A stretch of DNA of 64,000 nt from Rhizobium sp. BK418 (lineage in GTDB: Bacteria > Pseudomonadota > Alphaproteobacteria > Rhizobiales > Rhizobiaceae). Of the stretch, positions 54,480 through 63,426 are shown in pieces. A program made the translations under genes and the position numbers. Every line of letters starts with the position of its first letter. The first letter of the stretch is position 1. The stretch covers positions 124,001-188,000 of the forward strand of contig NZ_SLZK01000003.1 of the NCBI RefSeq assembly GCF_004341105.1, read 5' to 3'. Under the pieces are notes generated by a model. That model made no database searches. It was not told where the DNA came from and saw nothing but the letters and a program-made list of their open reading frames with translations.

Positions 54480-56099
54480 ATGTATCGCGCCATCAAGATC
54501 TTTCTTTTGACCATCTGCCTAGCATTCATGGGGCTGACGACTGCCCTAAAGGCTCAGGACGACGTTCACGCTCTTGTCGATGCGCTCGGCGTCGGCGGTT
54601 TTCCGGAGCGTGAAGCGGCCATCAAGGCACTTGTCGCTTCCAAGGATGCGCATGTCAGCCAGATATTGCAGCAACTGAGCGACGGCCTTCTCTACGTCAA
54701 CGCCGACGAGGGCGGCCCTGTCCTTGTGCAGGGTGGCACGGACGACGAGCCGACCTATTCCGATCCGCTGACCGGTGAAGCCGTTGCCGACATCGATCCG
54801 GATACGATGTCGAAGGTGAAGATCAATAATTCAGTGCGTACGCTCATCGGGACGATGATGAGCCAGATGACGCTTCTGAGCCCTGATCGCGGCGCCCGTC
54901 TTGCGGCAGCCCAGGGGCTTTTGAAGGATGCCGATCCTGCCAACCTCGATCTGCTCACCTCGGCTTTGGCGGATGAGAAGGACGCCGAGATCAAGAGCAC
55001 GATGGAGACTGCTCGCGCGGTGATGGTGCTAAAGAGCAATGTGAGCGCCGATAAAAAGCGGCAGGCGATCGATACGGTAGCTGCCCGCGGCGGCCGCGAT
55101 GCGCTGACCATTCTGACCACGGCGCTGGCAACCGCGCCTGACGATCTCAAGCCTGCCATCCAGGCGCATATTTCCACCATCAACCGCAGCCTGGCCCTCT
55201 GGAACATCGTCCAGAACGTCTGGTACGGCTTCTCACTCGGCTCGGTGCTGCTGCTTGCCGCCATCGGCCTCGCCATCACATTCGGCGTCATGGGCGTCAT
55301 CAACATGGCACATGGCGAAATGGTGATGATCGGCGCTTACACGACCTATGTCGTGCAGGAATACATCGCCTCGGCCTTCCCCGGCATGGCGGATTACTCG
55401 CTGGCCTTCTCGGTGCCGGCCGCTTTCATCTTCACGGGCTTCGTCGGTCTCATCATCGAACGAACCGTCATACGCTATCTCTACGGCCGGCCGTTGGAAA
55501 CGCTGCTGGCCACCTGGGGCGTGTCGCTGATCCTGCAGCAAGCTGTGCGCACGGTCTTCGGCCCCACTAACCGTGAGGTTCGCAATCCAAGCTGGATGTC
55601 GGGCGCTTTCGATTTCGGTGGTCTGTCGATCACCTGGAACCGCTTGTGGATCATCGTCTTTTCGATGGCGGTGTTCGTGGCGCTGCTGATGCTGCTGAAG
55701 CGCTCTGCCTTTGGCCTGCAGATGCGCGCCGTCACGCAGAACCGACGCATGGCATCGTCCATGGGTATCCGCACCGGCTGGGTCGACGCCTTCACCTTCG
55801 CGCTCGGATCCGGCATTGCCGGCATGGCGGGTGTGGCGCTCTCGCAGATCGACAACGTCTCGCCGAACCTCGGTCAGAGCTACATCATCGACAGTTTCAT
55901 GGTCGTCGTCTTCGGCGGCGTCGGCAATCTCTGGGGCACTCTGGTCGGCGCGCTGTCGCTCGGTGTCGTCAACAAGTTCCTCGAGCCCTTCGCCGGCGCC
56001 GTGCTTGGCAAGATCCTGGTGCTCGTCCTGATCATTCTCTTCATCCAGAAGCGTCCGCGCGGGCTCTTCGCACTCAAAGGAAGGGCGGTGGAAGCATGA
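54480..56099 (+). CDS. urtB: Urea ABC transporter permease UrtB
   Basis: A 539-residue permease. A signal-like N-terminus and a helical periplasmic region (about 25-240; VDALGVGGFPEREAAIKALV and repeats) precede the LivH-like membrane core beginning VWYGFSLGSVLLLAAIGLAITFGVMGVINMAHGE. The coupling loop is TQNRRMASSMGIRTGWVDA and the end is VFGGVGNLWGTLVGAL. The long N-terminal helical domain is typical of UrtB and separates it from LivH. Its stop overlaps urtC (ATGA). Confidence 0.96.
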   Translation: MYRAIKIFLLTICLAFMGLTTALKAQDDVHALVDALGVGGFPEREAAIKALVASKDAHVSQILQQLSDGLLYVNADEGGPVLVQGGTDDEPTYSDPLTGEAVADIDPDTMSKVKINNSVRTLIGTMMSQMTLLSPDRGARLAAAQGLLKDADPANLDLLTSALADEKDAEIKSTMETARAVMVLKSNVSADKKRQAIDTVAARGGRDALTILTTALATAPDDLKPAIQAHISTINRSLALWNIVQNVWYGFSLGSVLLLAAIGLAITFGVMGVINMAHGEMVMIGAYTTYVVQEYIASAFPGMADYSLAFSVPAAFIFTGFVGLIIERTVIRYLYGRPLETLLATWGVSLILQQAVRTVFGPTNREVRNPSWMSGAFDFGGLSITWNRLWIIVFSMAVFVALLMLLKRSAFGLQMRAVTQNRRMASSMGIRTGWVDAFTFALGSGIAGMAGVALSQIDNVSPNLGQSYIIDSFMVVVFGGVGNLWGTLVGALSLGVVNKFLEPFAGAVLGKILVLVLIILFIQKRPRGLFALKGRAVEA

Positions 56100-57259
56100 T
56101 TACGGCCTTCCTTCTCCGGTCTCTCGATCGCCGAATCTCCATTGCCATCGCTATCCTGCTGGTCGTCGCGGTTCTGGTGCCGGTGCTCAATCTGGCGACG
56201 TCGGCGGACAATCCATTGCATGTGCCGACCTATATCATGGCACTGTTCGGCAAGTATCTGACCTATGCGCTGCTGGCGCTGGCGCTTGATCTCGTCTGGG
56301 GCTTCTGCGGCATTCTCTCGCTCGGTCACGGCGCCTTCTTCGCGCTCGGCGGTTATGCGATGGGCATGTATCTGATGCGTCAGATCGGTTCTCGCGGCGT
56401 CTATGGAGATCCCATCCTGCCCGACTTCATGGTCTTCCTGAACTGGAAGGAGTTGCCATGGTTCTGGTACGGCTTCGACCAGTTCTGGTTTGCAGCGCTG
56501 ATGGTGCTCGTCGTGCCCGGTCTGCTCGCCTTCGTCTTCGGCTGGTTCGCCTTCCGCTCTCGCGTCAACGGCGTGTACCTCTCGATCATCACGCAGGCCA
56601 TGACCTATGCGCTGCTGCTCGCCTTCTTCCGCAACGACATGGGTTTCGGCGGCAATAACGGCATGACGGACTTCAAGGATATCCTCGGCTTCAGCGTGCA
56701 GGCCGATGGCACGCGTGCGACGCTCTTTGCGGCAACCGCGCTCCTCCTGGCATTGTCGCTGATGATCGCCTCGGCGATCGTGCGCTCGAAATTCGGCAAG
56801 GTGCTGGTCGGTGTGCGTGACGCGGAAAGTCGCACGCGCTTCCTCGGCTACCGGGTCGAGCATTTCAAGCTCTTCACCTTTGTCGTCTCGGCGATGATGG
56901 CAGGCATTGCAGGCGCACTCTACGTGCCGCAGGTCGGCATCATCAATCCCGGCGAATTCGCACCAGCCAACTCCATCGAAGTTGTCATCTGGACGGCCGT
57001 CGGGGGGCGCGCGACGCTGATCGGGCCGATCATCGGCGCCATCCTCGTCAATGGCGGCAAGACGATCTTCACCGGCCTCTTCCCCGATTACTGGCTGTTT
57101 GCGCTTGGCGGCCTCTTCGTGCTCGTCACGCTGTTCCTGCCGAAAGGCATCGTCGGCACGATCGCCCGGTATCTTGGCAAGCGGAAGCCGGTCGTAAACG
57201 GTGTGACGCCTGTCGCCGCCGAAGAGGGTGTCGAAGCAAAAATCCAGGCTGCGGAGTAG
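56096..57259 (+). CDS. urtC: Urea ABC transporter permease UrtC
   Basis: A 387-residue LivM-like permease starting at the ATG that overlaps the urtB stop by four bases; the longer frame to 55646 lies inside urtB. The core has KYLTYALLALALDLVWGFCGILSLGHGAFFALGGYAMGMY, FRSRVNGVYLSIITQAMTYAL, NNGMTDF and the coupling loop GVRDAESRTRFLGY. It pairs with UrtB to form the urea channel. A short hydrophilic tail ends the protein. It is followed after 3 bases by urtD. Confidence 0.96.
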   Translation: MITAFLLRSLDRRISIAIAILLVVAVLVPVLNLATSADNPLHVPTYIMALFGKYLTYALLALALDLVWGFCGILSLGHGAFFALGGYAMGMYLMRQIGSRGVYGDPILPDFMVFLNWKELPWFWYGFDQFWFAALMVLVVPGLLAFVFGWFAFRSRVNGVYLSIITQAMTYALLLAFFRNDMGFGGNNGMTDFKDILGFSVQADGTRATLFAATALLLALSLMIASAIVRSKFGKVLVGVRDAESRTRFLGYRVEHFKLFTFVVSAMMAGIAGALYVPQVGIINPGEFAPANSIEVVIWTAVGGRATLIGPIIGAILVNGGKTIFTGLFPDYWLFALGGLFVLVTLFLPKGIVGTIARYLGKRKPVVNGVTPVAAEEGVEAKIQAAE

Positions 57260-57262
57260 ACC

Positions 57263-58018
57263 ATGATCCCCGACGTCAAACCCAACAGCGTGCTCTATCT
57301 CAGCGGTGTCTCGGTCTCCTTCGACGGGTTCAAGGCGCTGAACTCGCTCTCCATCGTCATCGAACCCGGCGAACTCCGGGCGATTATCGGACCAAACGGT
57401 GCCGGCAAGACGACGATGATGGATATCATCACCGGCAAGACCCGTCCGGATGAGGGCGAGGTCTTCTTCAACGGCAATATCGATCTCACCAAGAAGGACG
57501 AGGCCGATATTGCCCAGCTTGGCATCGGCCGGAAGTTTCAGAAGCCGACGGTCTTCGAAGGCCATACGGTCTGGGACAATCTGGAACTGGCGCTCAACCG
57601 TCGGCGCACGGTGTTTTCGACCCTGTTCTATCGTCTCTCAGGAGAGGACAAGGACCGTATCGAGGAAATCCTGGAGACGGTGCGGCTGACGCATCGCCGC
57701 GATGAGCTCGCGGCCAATCTGTCGCATGGCCAGAAGCAGTGGCTGGAGATCGGCATGCTTCTGGCGCAGGAGCCGAAGCTCTTGCTCGTCGACGAACCGG
57801 TGGCCGGCATGACCGATGCCGAGACGGCGGAAACGGCGATCCTGCTCAAGGACATCGCCAAAACGCGGTCTGTCGTCGTCGTTGAGCACGACATGGGCTT
57901 CATTCGCGATCTCGGTGTGAAGGTTACCTGTCTTGCCGAAGGTTCAGTGCTGGCCGAAGGATCCATTGATTTCGTCAGTAACGATCCGAAGGTAATCGAG
58001 AACTATCTGGGACGCTGA
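57263..58018 (+). CDS. urtD: Urea ABC transporter ATPase UrtD
   Basis: A 251-residue ABC ATPase. It has VSFDGFKALNSLSIVIEPGELR, Walker A GPNGAGKTTMMDIITGKTRPDEG, the UrtD-typical GIGRKFQKPTVFEGHTVWDNLELAL, the signature LSHGQKQWLEIGMLLA and Walker B LLLVDEPVAGMTDAET. The LSHGQKQWLEIGM variant marks UrtD. It is followed after one base by urtE. Confidence 0.96.
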   Translation: MIPDVKPNSVLYLSGVSVSFDGFKALNSLSIVIEPGELRAIIGPNGAGKTTMMDIITGKTRPDEGEVFFNGNIDLTKKDEADIAQLGIGRKFQKPTVFEGHTVWDNLELALNRRRTVFSTLFYRLSGEDKDRIEEILETVRLTHRRDELAANLSHGQKQWLEIGMLLAQEPKLLLVDEPVAGMTDAETAETAILLKDIAKTRSVVVVEHDMGFIRDLGVKVTCLAEGSVLAEGSIDFVSNDPKVIENYLGR

Positions 58019-58019
58019 G

Positions 58020-58715
58020 ATGCTGACAGTCGAAAACGCAAATCTTCACTATGGTGCTGCCCAGGCGCTGCGGGGCATCTCGATCAAGGCTGAGATGGGA
58101 AAGATCACCTGTGTGCTTGGGCGCAACGGTGTGGGCAAGAGTTCACTGTTGCGCGCAGTCACCGGCCAGCATCCGATATCGGCGGGAACCATCACCTTCA
58201 ACGATGCGAAGCTCAATGGCTTGCCGCCTTTTGCCCGCGCCAAGCAGGGTATCGGCTATGTGCCGCAGGGGCGTGAAATCTTTCCGCTGCTGACCGTCAA
58301 AGAAAACCTCGAAACTGGCTTTGCTCCGCTTGGCCGCCGCGACCGCAACATCCCGGATGATATCTTCAGTCTTTTCCCGGTACTGAAGTCGATGTTGTCG
58401 CGTCGCGGCGGCGATCTTTCGGGCGGACAGCAGCAGCAGCTGGCGATTGGCCGGGCGATGGTCACGCGACCGAAAATCCTTGTGCTCGACGAGCCGACCG
58501 AGGGTATCCAGCCTTCTATCATCAAGGATATCGGCCGAGCGATCCGTTACCTGCGCGATTCCACCGGAATGGCAATCCTGCTGGTCGAACAGTATCTCGA
58601 TTTCTGCCGCGAGCTTGCCGACTATGTCTACATCATGGATCGCGGCGAGATCGTTCACGAAGGTCGTGCCGAGACGCTGGACACGCCGGAAGCGCGCCGC
58701 CATCTAACCGTATGA
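58020..58715 (+). CDS. urtE: Urea ABC transporter ATPase UrtE
   Basis: A 231-residue ABC ATPase. It has the UrtE pattern [18 protein letters not shown], Walker [44 protein letters not shown], the signature [16 protein letters not shown], and Walker [19 protein letters not shown]. It is the second ATPase of the urea transporter. ureD begins 175 bases downstream on the same strand, so urea uptake and urease genes are probably linked in transcription. Confidence 0.96.
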   Translation: MLTVENANLHYGAAQALRGISIKAEMGKITCVLGRNGVGKSSLLRAVTGQHPISAGTITFNDAKLNGLPPFARAKQGIGYVPQGREIFPLLTVKENLETGFAPLGRRDRNIPDDIFSLFPVLKSMLSRRGGDLSGGQQQQLAIGRAMVTRPKILVLDEPTEGIQPSIIKDIGRAIRYLRDSTGMAILLVEQYLDFCRELADYVYIMDRGEIVHEGRAETLDTPEARRHLTV

Positions 58716-58890
58716 TCTTTCTGACCAACGCGCCGGCAGATGCCGCATTTTGTGGCAGATGTGCTTCCGCGCCATCCTACAGCCCGTGGGGCATGGACTT
58801 TCGGAAAGCGGCACGGGACTTGCTTTGTTGCGGTCAACAGACACATTCAACGCGAGACGCCAGACAGGATGGCATCTGCACGGGGGTGGC

Positions 58891-59715
58891 ATGACAGGCG
58901 CGGCGGCGGGCATCACGAGACCGCAGAGAGCGGAAGGACGAGGGCATCTTGCTGCCAAGGTGCAGGGCGGGCGTACGCGGATTCAGGAGCTTTATCAGGA
59001 AGGTGCGGCAAAGATCCGCCTGCCGGATACGTTCGATGCCTCGATGGAGGCTGTCATCATCAATACGGCCGGCGGGCTGACCGGCGGTGACAGGATGAAC
59101 TGGAGCATATCGGCTGGAGCGGGTACGCGCATCAATGTGACGACGCAGGCCTGCGAGAAGATCTACAAGGCATCGGCCGGTACGGCCGAGGTGACGACGC
59201 AGATCGAGGTCGGGCCGGGTGCTCGCGTCGACTGGCTGCCGCAGGAGACCATTCTTTTCGATCGCGCTTCGCTGTTTCGTCGTCTGGATGTCGATCTCGA
59301 CGACAGCGCGGAGTTCCTCGCGGTCGAAGCCATCCTGCTCGGCCGCACCGCCATGGGCGAGACGATGGAGACGGGCCTGTTTCGCGATCGCTGGCGCATT
59401 CGCCGCTCGGGCCAACTTGTTCATGCCGAGGAACTGCGCCTTTCCGATGCAGTGGCGCTGCTTGCGGCAGAGCAGGCTGTGCTTGGCGGGCAGGTGGCCT
59501 TTGCGACGGTGCTTTATGCGGGGGCGATGTCGGAAGCCTATCTCGCCAGGGTGCGGCCGCTGATGGACGGACATATGGGCGGAGCAAGCGCCTGGAATGA
59601 CAAGCTCATCGTGCGTCTTGCCGCGCCCGATGGTTTTGCGCTGAGAAAAATCCTGATCCCGATCATTTCCGCCTTGCGCAACGGAGCGCCTGTGCCGAAA
59701 GTCTGGAATCTATGA
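58891..59715 (+). CDS. ureD: Urease accessory protein UreD
   Basis: A 274-residue chaperone that, with UreF and UreG, delivers nickel to apo-urease. It has the UreD core [56 protein letters not shown] and the GRTAMGE segment. I chose ATG 58891 after GGGGGTGG; the frame runs open to 58750 but the upstream residues are not conserved. It starts the urease gene group. UreE, UreF and UreG would lie past the right edge. Confidence 0.94.
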   Translation: MTGAAAGITRPQRAEGRGHLAAKVQGGRTRIQELYQEGAAKIRLPDTFDASMEAVIINTAGGLTGGDRMNWSISAGAGTRINVTTQACEKIYKASAGTAEVTTQIEVGPGARVDWLPQETILFDRASLFRRLDVDLDDSAEFLAVEAILLGRTAMGETMETGLFRDRWRIRRSGQLVHAEELRLSDAVALLAAEQAVLGGQVAFATVLYAGAMSEAYLARVRPLMDGHMGGASAWNDKLIVRLAAPDGFALRKILIPIISALRNGAPVPKVWNL

Positions 59716-59735
59716 GTTCAATAAGCGGGTAGACG

Positions 59736-60038
59736 ATGAACCTCACTCCGAGAGAAAAAGACAAGCTGTTGATTTCCATGGCGGCCATGGTGGCGCGGCG
59801 GCGGCTGGAGCGCGGCGTCAAGCTGAACCATCCGGAAGCGATCGCCCTCATCACCGATTTCGTCGTCGAAGGCGCCCGTGACGGCCGCCCGGTCGCAGAA
59901 CTGATGGAGGCCGGTGCCCATGTCATCAGCCGGGATCAGGTGATGGAAGGCATTGCCGAGATGATCCATGACGTGCAGGTCGAGGCGACATTCCCTGACG
60001 GCACGAAGCTTGTGACCGTGCACGAACCGATTCGCTGA
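59736..60038 (+). CDS. ureA: Urease gamma subunit UreA
   Basis: A 100-residue structural subunit. It starts [39 protein letters not shown] and includes [19 protein letters not shown], the family hallmarks, and ends VTVHEPIR. Three UreA, UreB and UreC chains form the (ABC)3 enzyme in the cytoplasm. The DUF1272 gene follows after 10 bases. Confidence 0.98.
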   Translation: MNLTPREKDKLLISMAAMVARRRLERGVKLNHPEAIALITDFVVEGARDGRPVAELMEAGAHVISRDQVMEGIAEMIHDVQVEATFPDGTKLVTVHEPIR

Positions 60039-60048
60039 GGAGCGCAAC

Positions 60049-60300
60049 ATGCTGGACCTTCGACCCAATTGCGAATGCTGCGACAAGGACCTGCCGCCTG
60101 ACAGCGCGGAGGCGATGATCTGCACCTTCGAATGCACCTTCTGTGCCGATTGTGTCGCCGATGTGCTCAAGGGGGAGTGCCCGAATTGCGGCGGCAATTT
60201 TGCGGCGCGGCCGATCCGGCCTGCGTCGAAGCTGGAAAAATATCCGGCTTCCACGAAGCGTGTTCTGAAGGCCGAGGGCTGCGCGCCCAAGGTGGCTTAA
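60049..60300 (+). CDS. DUF1272 Cys-rich zinc-ribbon-like protein inside the urease operon
   Basis: An 83-residue protein with nine Cys: C8, C10, C11, C25, C29, C32, C35, C44 and C47, arranged as CECC, CTFECTFCADC and CPNC. This is the DUF1272 pattern and probably binds zinc or another metal. The tail is basic and lacks Cys. It sits between ureA and ureB, 10 bases from each. Rhizobial urease clusters carry an ORF of this size here. A role in metal handling for urease is attractive but not shown. Confidence 0.87.
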   Translation: MLDLRPNCECCDKDLPPDSAEAMICTFECTFCADCVADVLKGECPNCGGNFAARPIRPASKLEKYPASTKRVLKAEGCAPKVA

Positions 60301-60310
60301 GGAGAGATAG

Positions 60311-60616
60311 ATGATCCCTGGCGAAATCATTGCCGCTGATGGCGAGATCGAGCTCAACGCCGGTGCGCCGACCCTGACGATCGAGGTGTCCAATACGGGT
60401 GACCGTCCGGTGCAGGTCGGCAGCCATTATCATTTTGCCGAGACCAATGCCGGCCTGTCCTTCGATCGCGACAAGGCGCGCGGCATGCGGCTCGATATTC
60501 CCGCCGGTACGGCCGTGCGCTTCGAGCCCGGCCAGACCCGGTCAGTGACGCTGATACCGCTCTCCGGCAAACGCGAGGTCTACGGCTTCCGTCAGCTCGT
60601 CATGGGCCGGCTCTAA
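60311..60616 (+). CDS. ureB: Urease beta subunit UreB
   Basis: A 101-residue structural subunit: [49 protein letters not shown] and the ending [25 protein letters not shown]. These are diagnostic of UreB. GGAGAG precedes the start. Separated from ureA by the DUF1272 gene. Confidence 0.98.
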   Translation: MIPGEIIAADGEIELNAGAPTLTIEVSNTGDRPVQVGSHYHFAETNAGLSFDRDKARGMRLDIPAGTAVRFEPGQTRSVTLIPLSGKREVYGFRQLVMGRL

Positions 60617-60644
60617 ACACAAGAAAAAATGACGGAGGAAATAC

Positions 60645-61055
60645 ATGCCCTTGAAGACGGGACTCATCGGTGCAGCCATGATGCTGCTTGCCGCCAGCGC
60701 TGCTCATGCCGAAGACGCGGACTGCGAGAATGCGCAGACGCAGGCAGACATGACCAGTTGCGCACAGGCGCGTTATGACAAGGCCGACAAGGGGCTTAAT
60801 GCCCAATACAAGCTTACGCGCACCGCTATGGTAGCGATCGACAAGGATCTCGACGGTGACATGAAGGGTGCCGAACAGGCGCTCCTCAAGGCACAGCGCG
60901 CCTGGATTACCTATCGCGACGCCCAATGTGAAAATTATGGTTTCCAGGCCCGTGGCGGCACGATGGAGCCGATGCTGGTTGCAGGCTGCCTTGCTGACCT
61001 GACCGACCTCAGGACCAAGGAGCTCAAGGAACTCGCGGACGGGATGGGCCAGTAA
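60645..61055 (+). CDS. LprI-type (DUF1311) secreted protein in the urease operon
   Basis: A 136-residue exported protein. A signal peptide covers 1-22 (cleavage AHA-ED). The mature part holds the DUF1311 pattern with Cys pairs: DCENAQTQADMTSCAQARYDKAD, then LLKAQRAWITYRDAQCENYG and GTMEPMLVAGCLADLTDLRTKEL. Mycobacterial LprI of this family inhibits lysozyme, but most members are uncharacterised. GGAGGAA precedes the ATG. It lies between ureB and the GT29-like gene. A link to urease is positional only. Confidence 0.85.
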   Translation: MPLKTGLIGAAMMLLAASAAHAEDADCENAQTQADMTSCAQARYDKADKGLNAQYKLTRTAMVAIDKDLDGDMKGAEQALLKAQRAWITYRDAQCENYGFQARGGTMEPMLVAGCLADLTDLRTKELKELADGMGQ

Positions 61056-61056
61056 G

Positions 61057-61695
61057 GTGGGCAGGACAATCATGATTGTTGGCAACGGCGAAGTGGGAGA
61101 GGGAGGGGCAGAGACCATCAATGCTGCCGACTTCGTCATCCGCTTCAACGAATGCCGCTCCTATGGCGCCGGTGGCACGCGTACCGATGTGGTCGCCGTG
61201 TGCAATACCGGCCGGCCGGGCAGAGCGATGATCGGCTCCGAGAGCTGGCGCACCCATCCAGGTACTGTCGACGCATCGGAAGTCTGGAGCGTGCGGGACC
61301 CCGAGAAATTCGCGGCTATGCGTGCTCCGCTTGCCGTCTCGCATCCGGAGCTCGATGACTTCTGCGATGACTATACGAGTCAATTCAACGACTTCTGCAT
61401 GCAAACTGGCAAGTTACATCGGGTCGTTGACAAACAGATTCATGAAGGCGTCGACAGGGCGCTTTCTGCGTTCTCACCAGCGCCCTACGTCGTGCCGAGC
61501 AGCGGTATGATCGTGATCGGCGAGGTGCTCGACAGATTTCCCGATGACGAGGTGACGCTTGCAGGCTTCGGCCATGTGGGCTGGGAATGGCATCCCTTCG
61601 CCGCCGAGAAGCAGCTCGTCGACTCCTATATTGCAGCCGGCCGTCTGAGGCGGCTTGCCGGAAAACCGCTCGTCTCTTCCTCCCAAGGAGCCTGA
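61057..61695 (+). CDS. Sialyltransferase-fold (GT29-like) protein in the urease operon
   Basis: A 212-residue protein with GTG start one base after the preceding stop. The N-terminus MIVGNGEVG...INAADFVIRFN (residues 6-31) resembles the large sialyl motif of GT29 sialyltransferases. PSSGMIVIGEVL (147-158) resembles the small motif, and GFGHVGWEWHPFAAEK (170-185) the C-terminal HxxxE-type motif. It has no signal peptide. Rhizobial annotations call such genes urease operon accessory protein. Whether it is an active glycosyltransferase is unknown; CMP-sugar binding is a guess from the fold. Confidence 0.78.
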   Translation: MGRTIMIVGNGEVGEGGAETINAADFVIRFNECRSYGAGGTRTDVVAVCNTGRPGRAMIGSESWRTHPGTVDASEVWSVRDPEKFAAMRAPLAVSHPELDDFCDDYTSQFNDFCMQTGKLHRVVDKQIHEGVDRALSAFSPAPYVVPSSGMIVIGEVLDRFPDDEVTLAGFGHVGWEWHPFAAEKQLVDSYIAAGRLRRLAGKPLVSSSQGA

Positions 61696-61698
61696 TAG

Positions 61699-63411
61699 AT
61701 GCCCTACAAGATCTCGCGCGCGGCTTACGCCGGCATGTTCGGTCCGACCACCGGCGACAAGGTCCGCCTTGCCGATACGGAGCTTATCATCGAGATCGAA
61801 AAAGACTTCACCACCTATGGCGAAGAGGTGAAGTTCGGCGGCGGGAAGGTCATTCGCGACGGTATGGGCCAGAGCCAGATGACGCGGGCTGGCGGGGCGG
61901 TCGATACCGTCATCACCAATGCCGTCATCATCGACCATACGGGTATCTACAAGGCCGATATCGGCCTGAAGGACGGGCGTATTGCGGCGATCGGCAAGGC
62001 CGGCAATCCGGACATGCAGCCAGGAGTCAACATTATCGTCGGTCCGGGCACCGAGGCTATTGCCGGCGAGGGCAAGATCCTGACCGCCGGCGGCATGGAC
62101 AGCCACATCCATTTCATCGCGCCGCAGCAAATCGAGGAAGCGCTGATGAGCGGCCTGACCTGCATGCTCGGCGGCGGCACCGGGCCGGCGCATGGCACGC
62201 TTGCGACCACCTGCACGCCCGGCCCCTGGCATATAGCGCGCATGATCGAGGCTGCCGATGCCTTCTCGATGAATCTTGCCTTTGCCGGCAAGGGCAATGC
62301 CTCGCTGCCAGGCGCGCTGCAGGAAATGGTGCTTGCCGGCGCCACTTCGCTGAAGCTGCACGAGGACTGGGGCACGACACCAGGCGCCATCGACTGCTGC
62401 CTGTCGGTTGCCGACGAATATGATGTGCAGGTGATGATCCATACGGATACGCTGAACGAGAGCGGTTTCGTGGAAGACACGATCGGCGCGATCAAAGGCC
62501 GTACCATCCATGCGTTCCATACCGAAGGCGCCGGCGGCGGCCACGCGCCTGACATCATCAAGATCTGCGGCCAGCCGAACGTCATTCCCTCGTCCACCAA
62601 TCCGACGCGGCCCTATACAGTCAACACGATCGCCGAGCATCTGGACATGCTGATGGTCTGCCATCACCTGTCGCCGTCGATCCCCGAGGATATCGCCTTC
62701 GCCGAGAGCCGTATCCGCAAGGAGACGATCGCAGCCGAAGACATCCTGCACGATATCGGCGCTTTCTCGATTATCTCGTCGGATAGCCAGGCTATGGGCC
62801 GTGTCGGCGAAGTGCTGATCCGCACCTGGCAGACGGCCGACAAGATGAAACGCCAGCGTGGTCGTCTGAAAGAGGAAAAGGGCGACAACGACAATTTTCG
62901 CGTTCGCCGTTACGTCGCCAAATACACGATCAATCCGGCGATCGCGCACGGCCTGTCGCATGAGATCGGCTCCATCGAAGTCGGCAAGCGCGCCGACCTC
63001 GTCCTCTGGAACCCGGCCTTTTTCGGCGTGAAGCCGGATATGGTCCTGCTCGGCGGCTCGATCGCCGCTGCACCGATGGGTGATCCGAATGCCTCGATCC
63101 CCACACCGCAGCCGGTGCATTATCGGCCGATGTTTGCCTCCTTCGGCAAGAGCCTAACGAATTCTTCGGTCACGTTCGTTTCGCAGGCCTCGCTCGATGC
63201 CGGCATCAAGGGGCGCCTCGGCGTCGCCAAGGATCTTGTTGCTGTCAAGAACACGCGTGGCGGCATCTCCAAGGCATCGATGGTTCACAATGATCTGACG
63301 CCCGAAATCGAGGTCGATCCCGAAACTTATGAAGTGCGGGCAAATGGCGAGTTGTTAACCTGCGAACCGGCAACGGTGCTGCCAATGGCGCAGCGTTATT
63401 TCCTGTTCTGA
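61699..63411 (+). CDS. ureC: Urease alpha subunit UreC (catalytic)
   Basis: A 570-residue catalytic subunit hydrolysing urea to ammonia and carbamate. Nickel ligands are visible: H136 and H138 (DSHIH), the carbamylated K219 (SLKLHEDWG), H248 (MIHTD), H274 ([14 protein letters not shown]) and D362 ([10 protein letters not shown]). The flap carries C321-H322-H323 (MVCHHLSP). All catalytic residues are present, so the enzyme should be active once nickel is loaded. It begins 3 bases after the GT29-like gene, with AAGGAG upstream. Confidence 0.98.
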   Translation: MPYKISRAAYAGMFGPTTGDKVRLADTELIIEIEKDFTTYGEEVKFGGGKVIRDGMGQSQMTRAGGAVDTVITNAVIIDHTGIYKADIGLKDGRIAAIGKAGNPDMQPGVNIIVGPGTEAIAGEGKILTAGGMDSHIHFIAPQQIEEALMSGLTCMLGGGTGPAHGTLATTCTPGPWHIARMIEAADAFSMNLAFAGKGNASLPGALQEMVLAGATSLKLHEDWGTTPGAIDCCLSVADEYDVQVMIHTDTLNESGFVEDTIGAIKGRTIHAFHTEGAGGGHAPDIIKICGQPNVIPSSTNPTRPYTVNTIAEHLDMLMVCHHLSPSIPEDIAFAESRIRKETIAAEDILHDIGAFSIISSDSQAMGRVGEVLIRTWQTADKMKRQRGRLKEEKGDNDNFRVRRYVAKYTINPAIAHGLSHEIGSIEVGKRADLVLWNPAFFGVKPDMVLLGGSIAAAPMGDPNASIPTPQPVHYRPMFASFGKSLTNSSVTFVSQASLDAGIKGRLGVAKDLVAVKNTRGGISKASMVHNDLTPEIEVDPETYEVRANGELLTCEPATVLPMAQRYFLF

Positions 63412-63426
63412 GAGGCCGTTTCGTCT

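Noticed and set aside
55880..57565. 561-codon open frame antisense to urtC/urtD
   Set aside because: Long only because of codon bias in the real genes; it is Asp/Glu/Arg/His-rich with no hydrophobic core or known motif.
61474..63120. 548-codon open frame antisense to ureC
   Set aside because: ureC has all catalytic residues in the forward frame; the antisense frame has no start signal or family motif.
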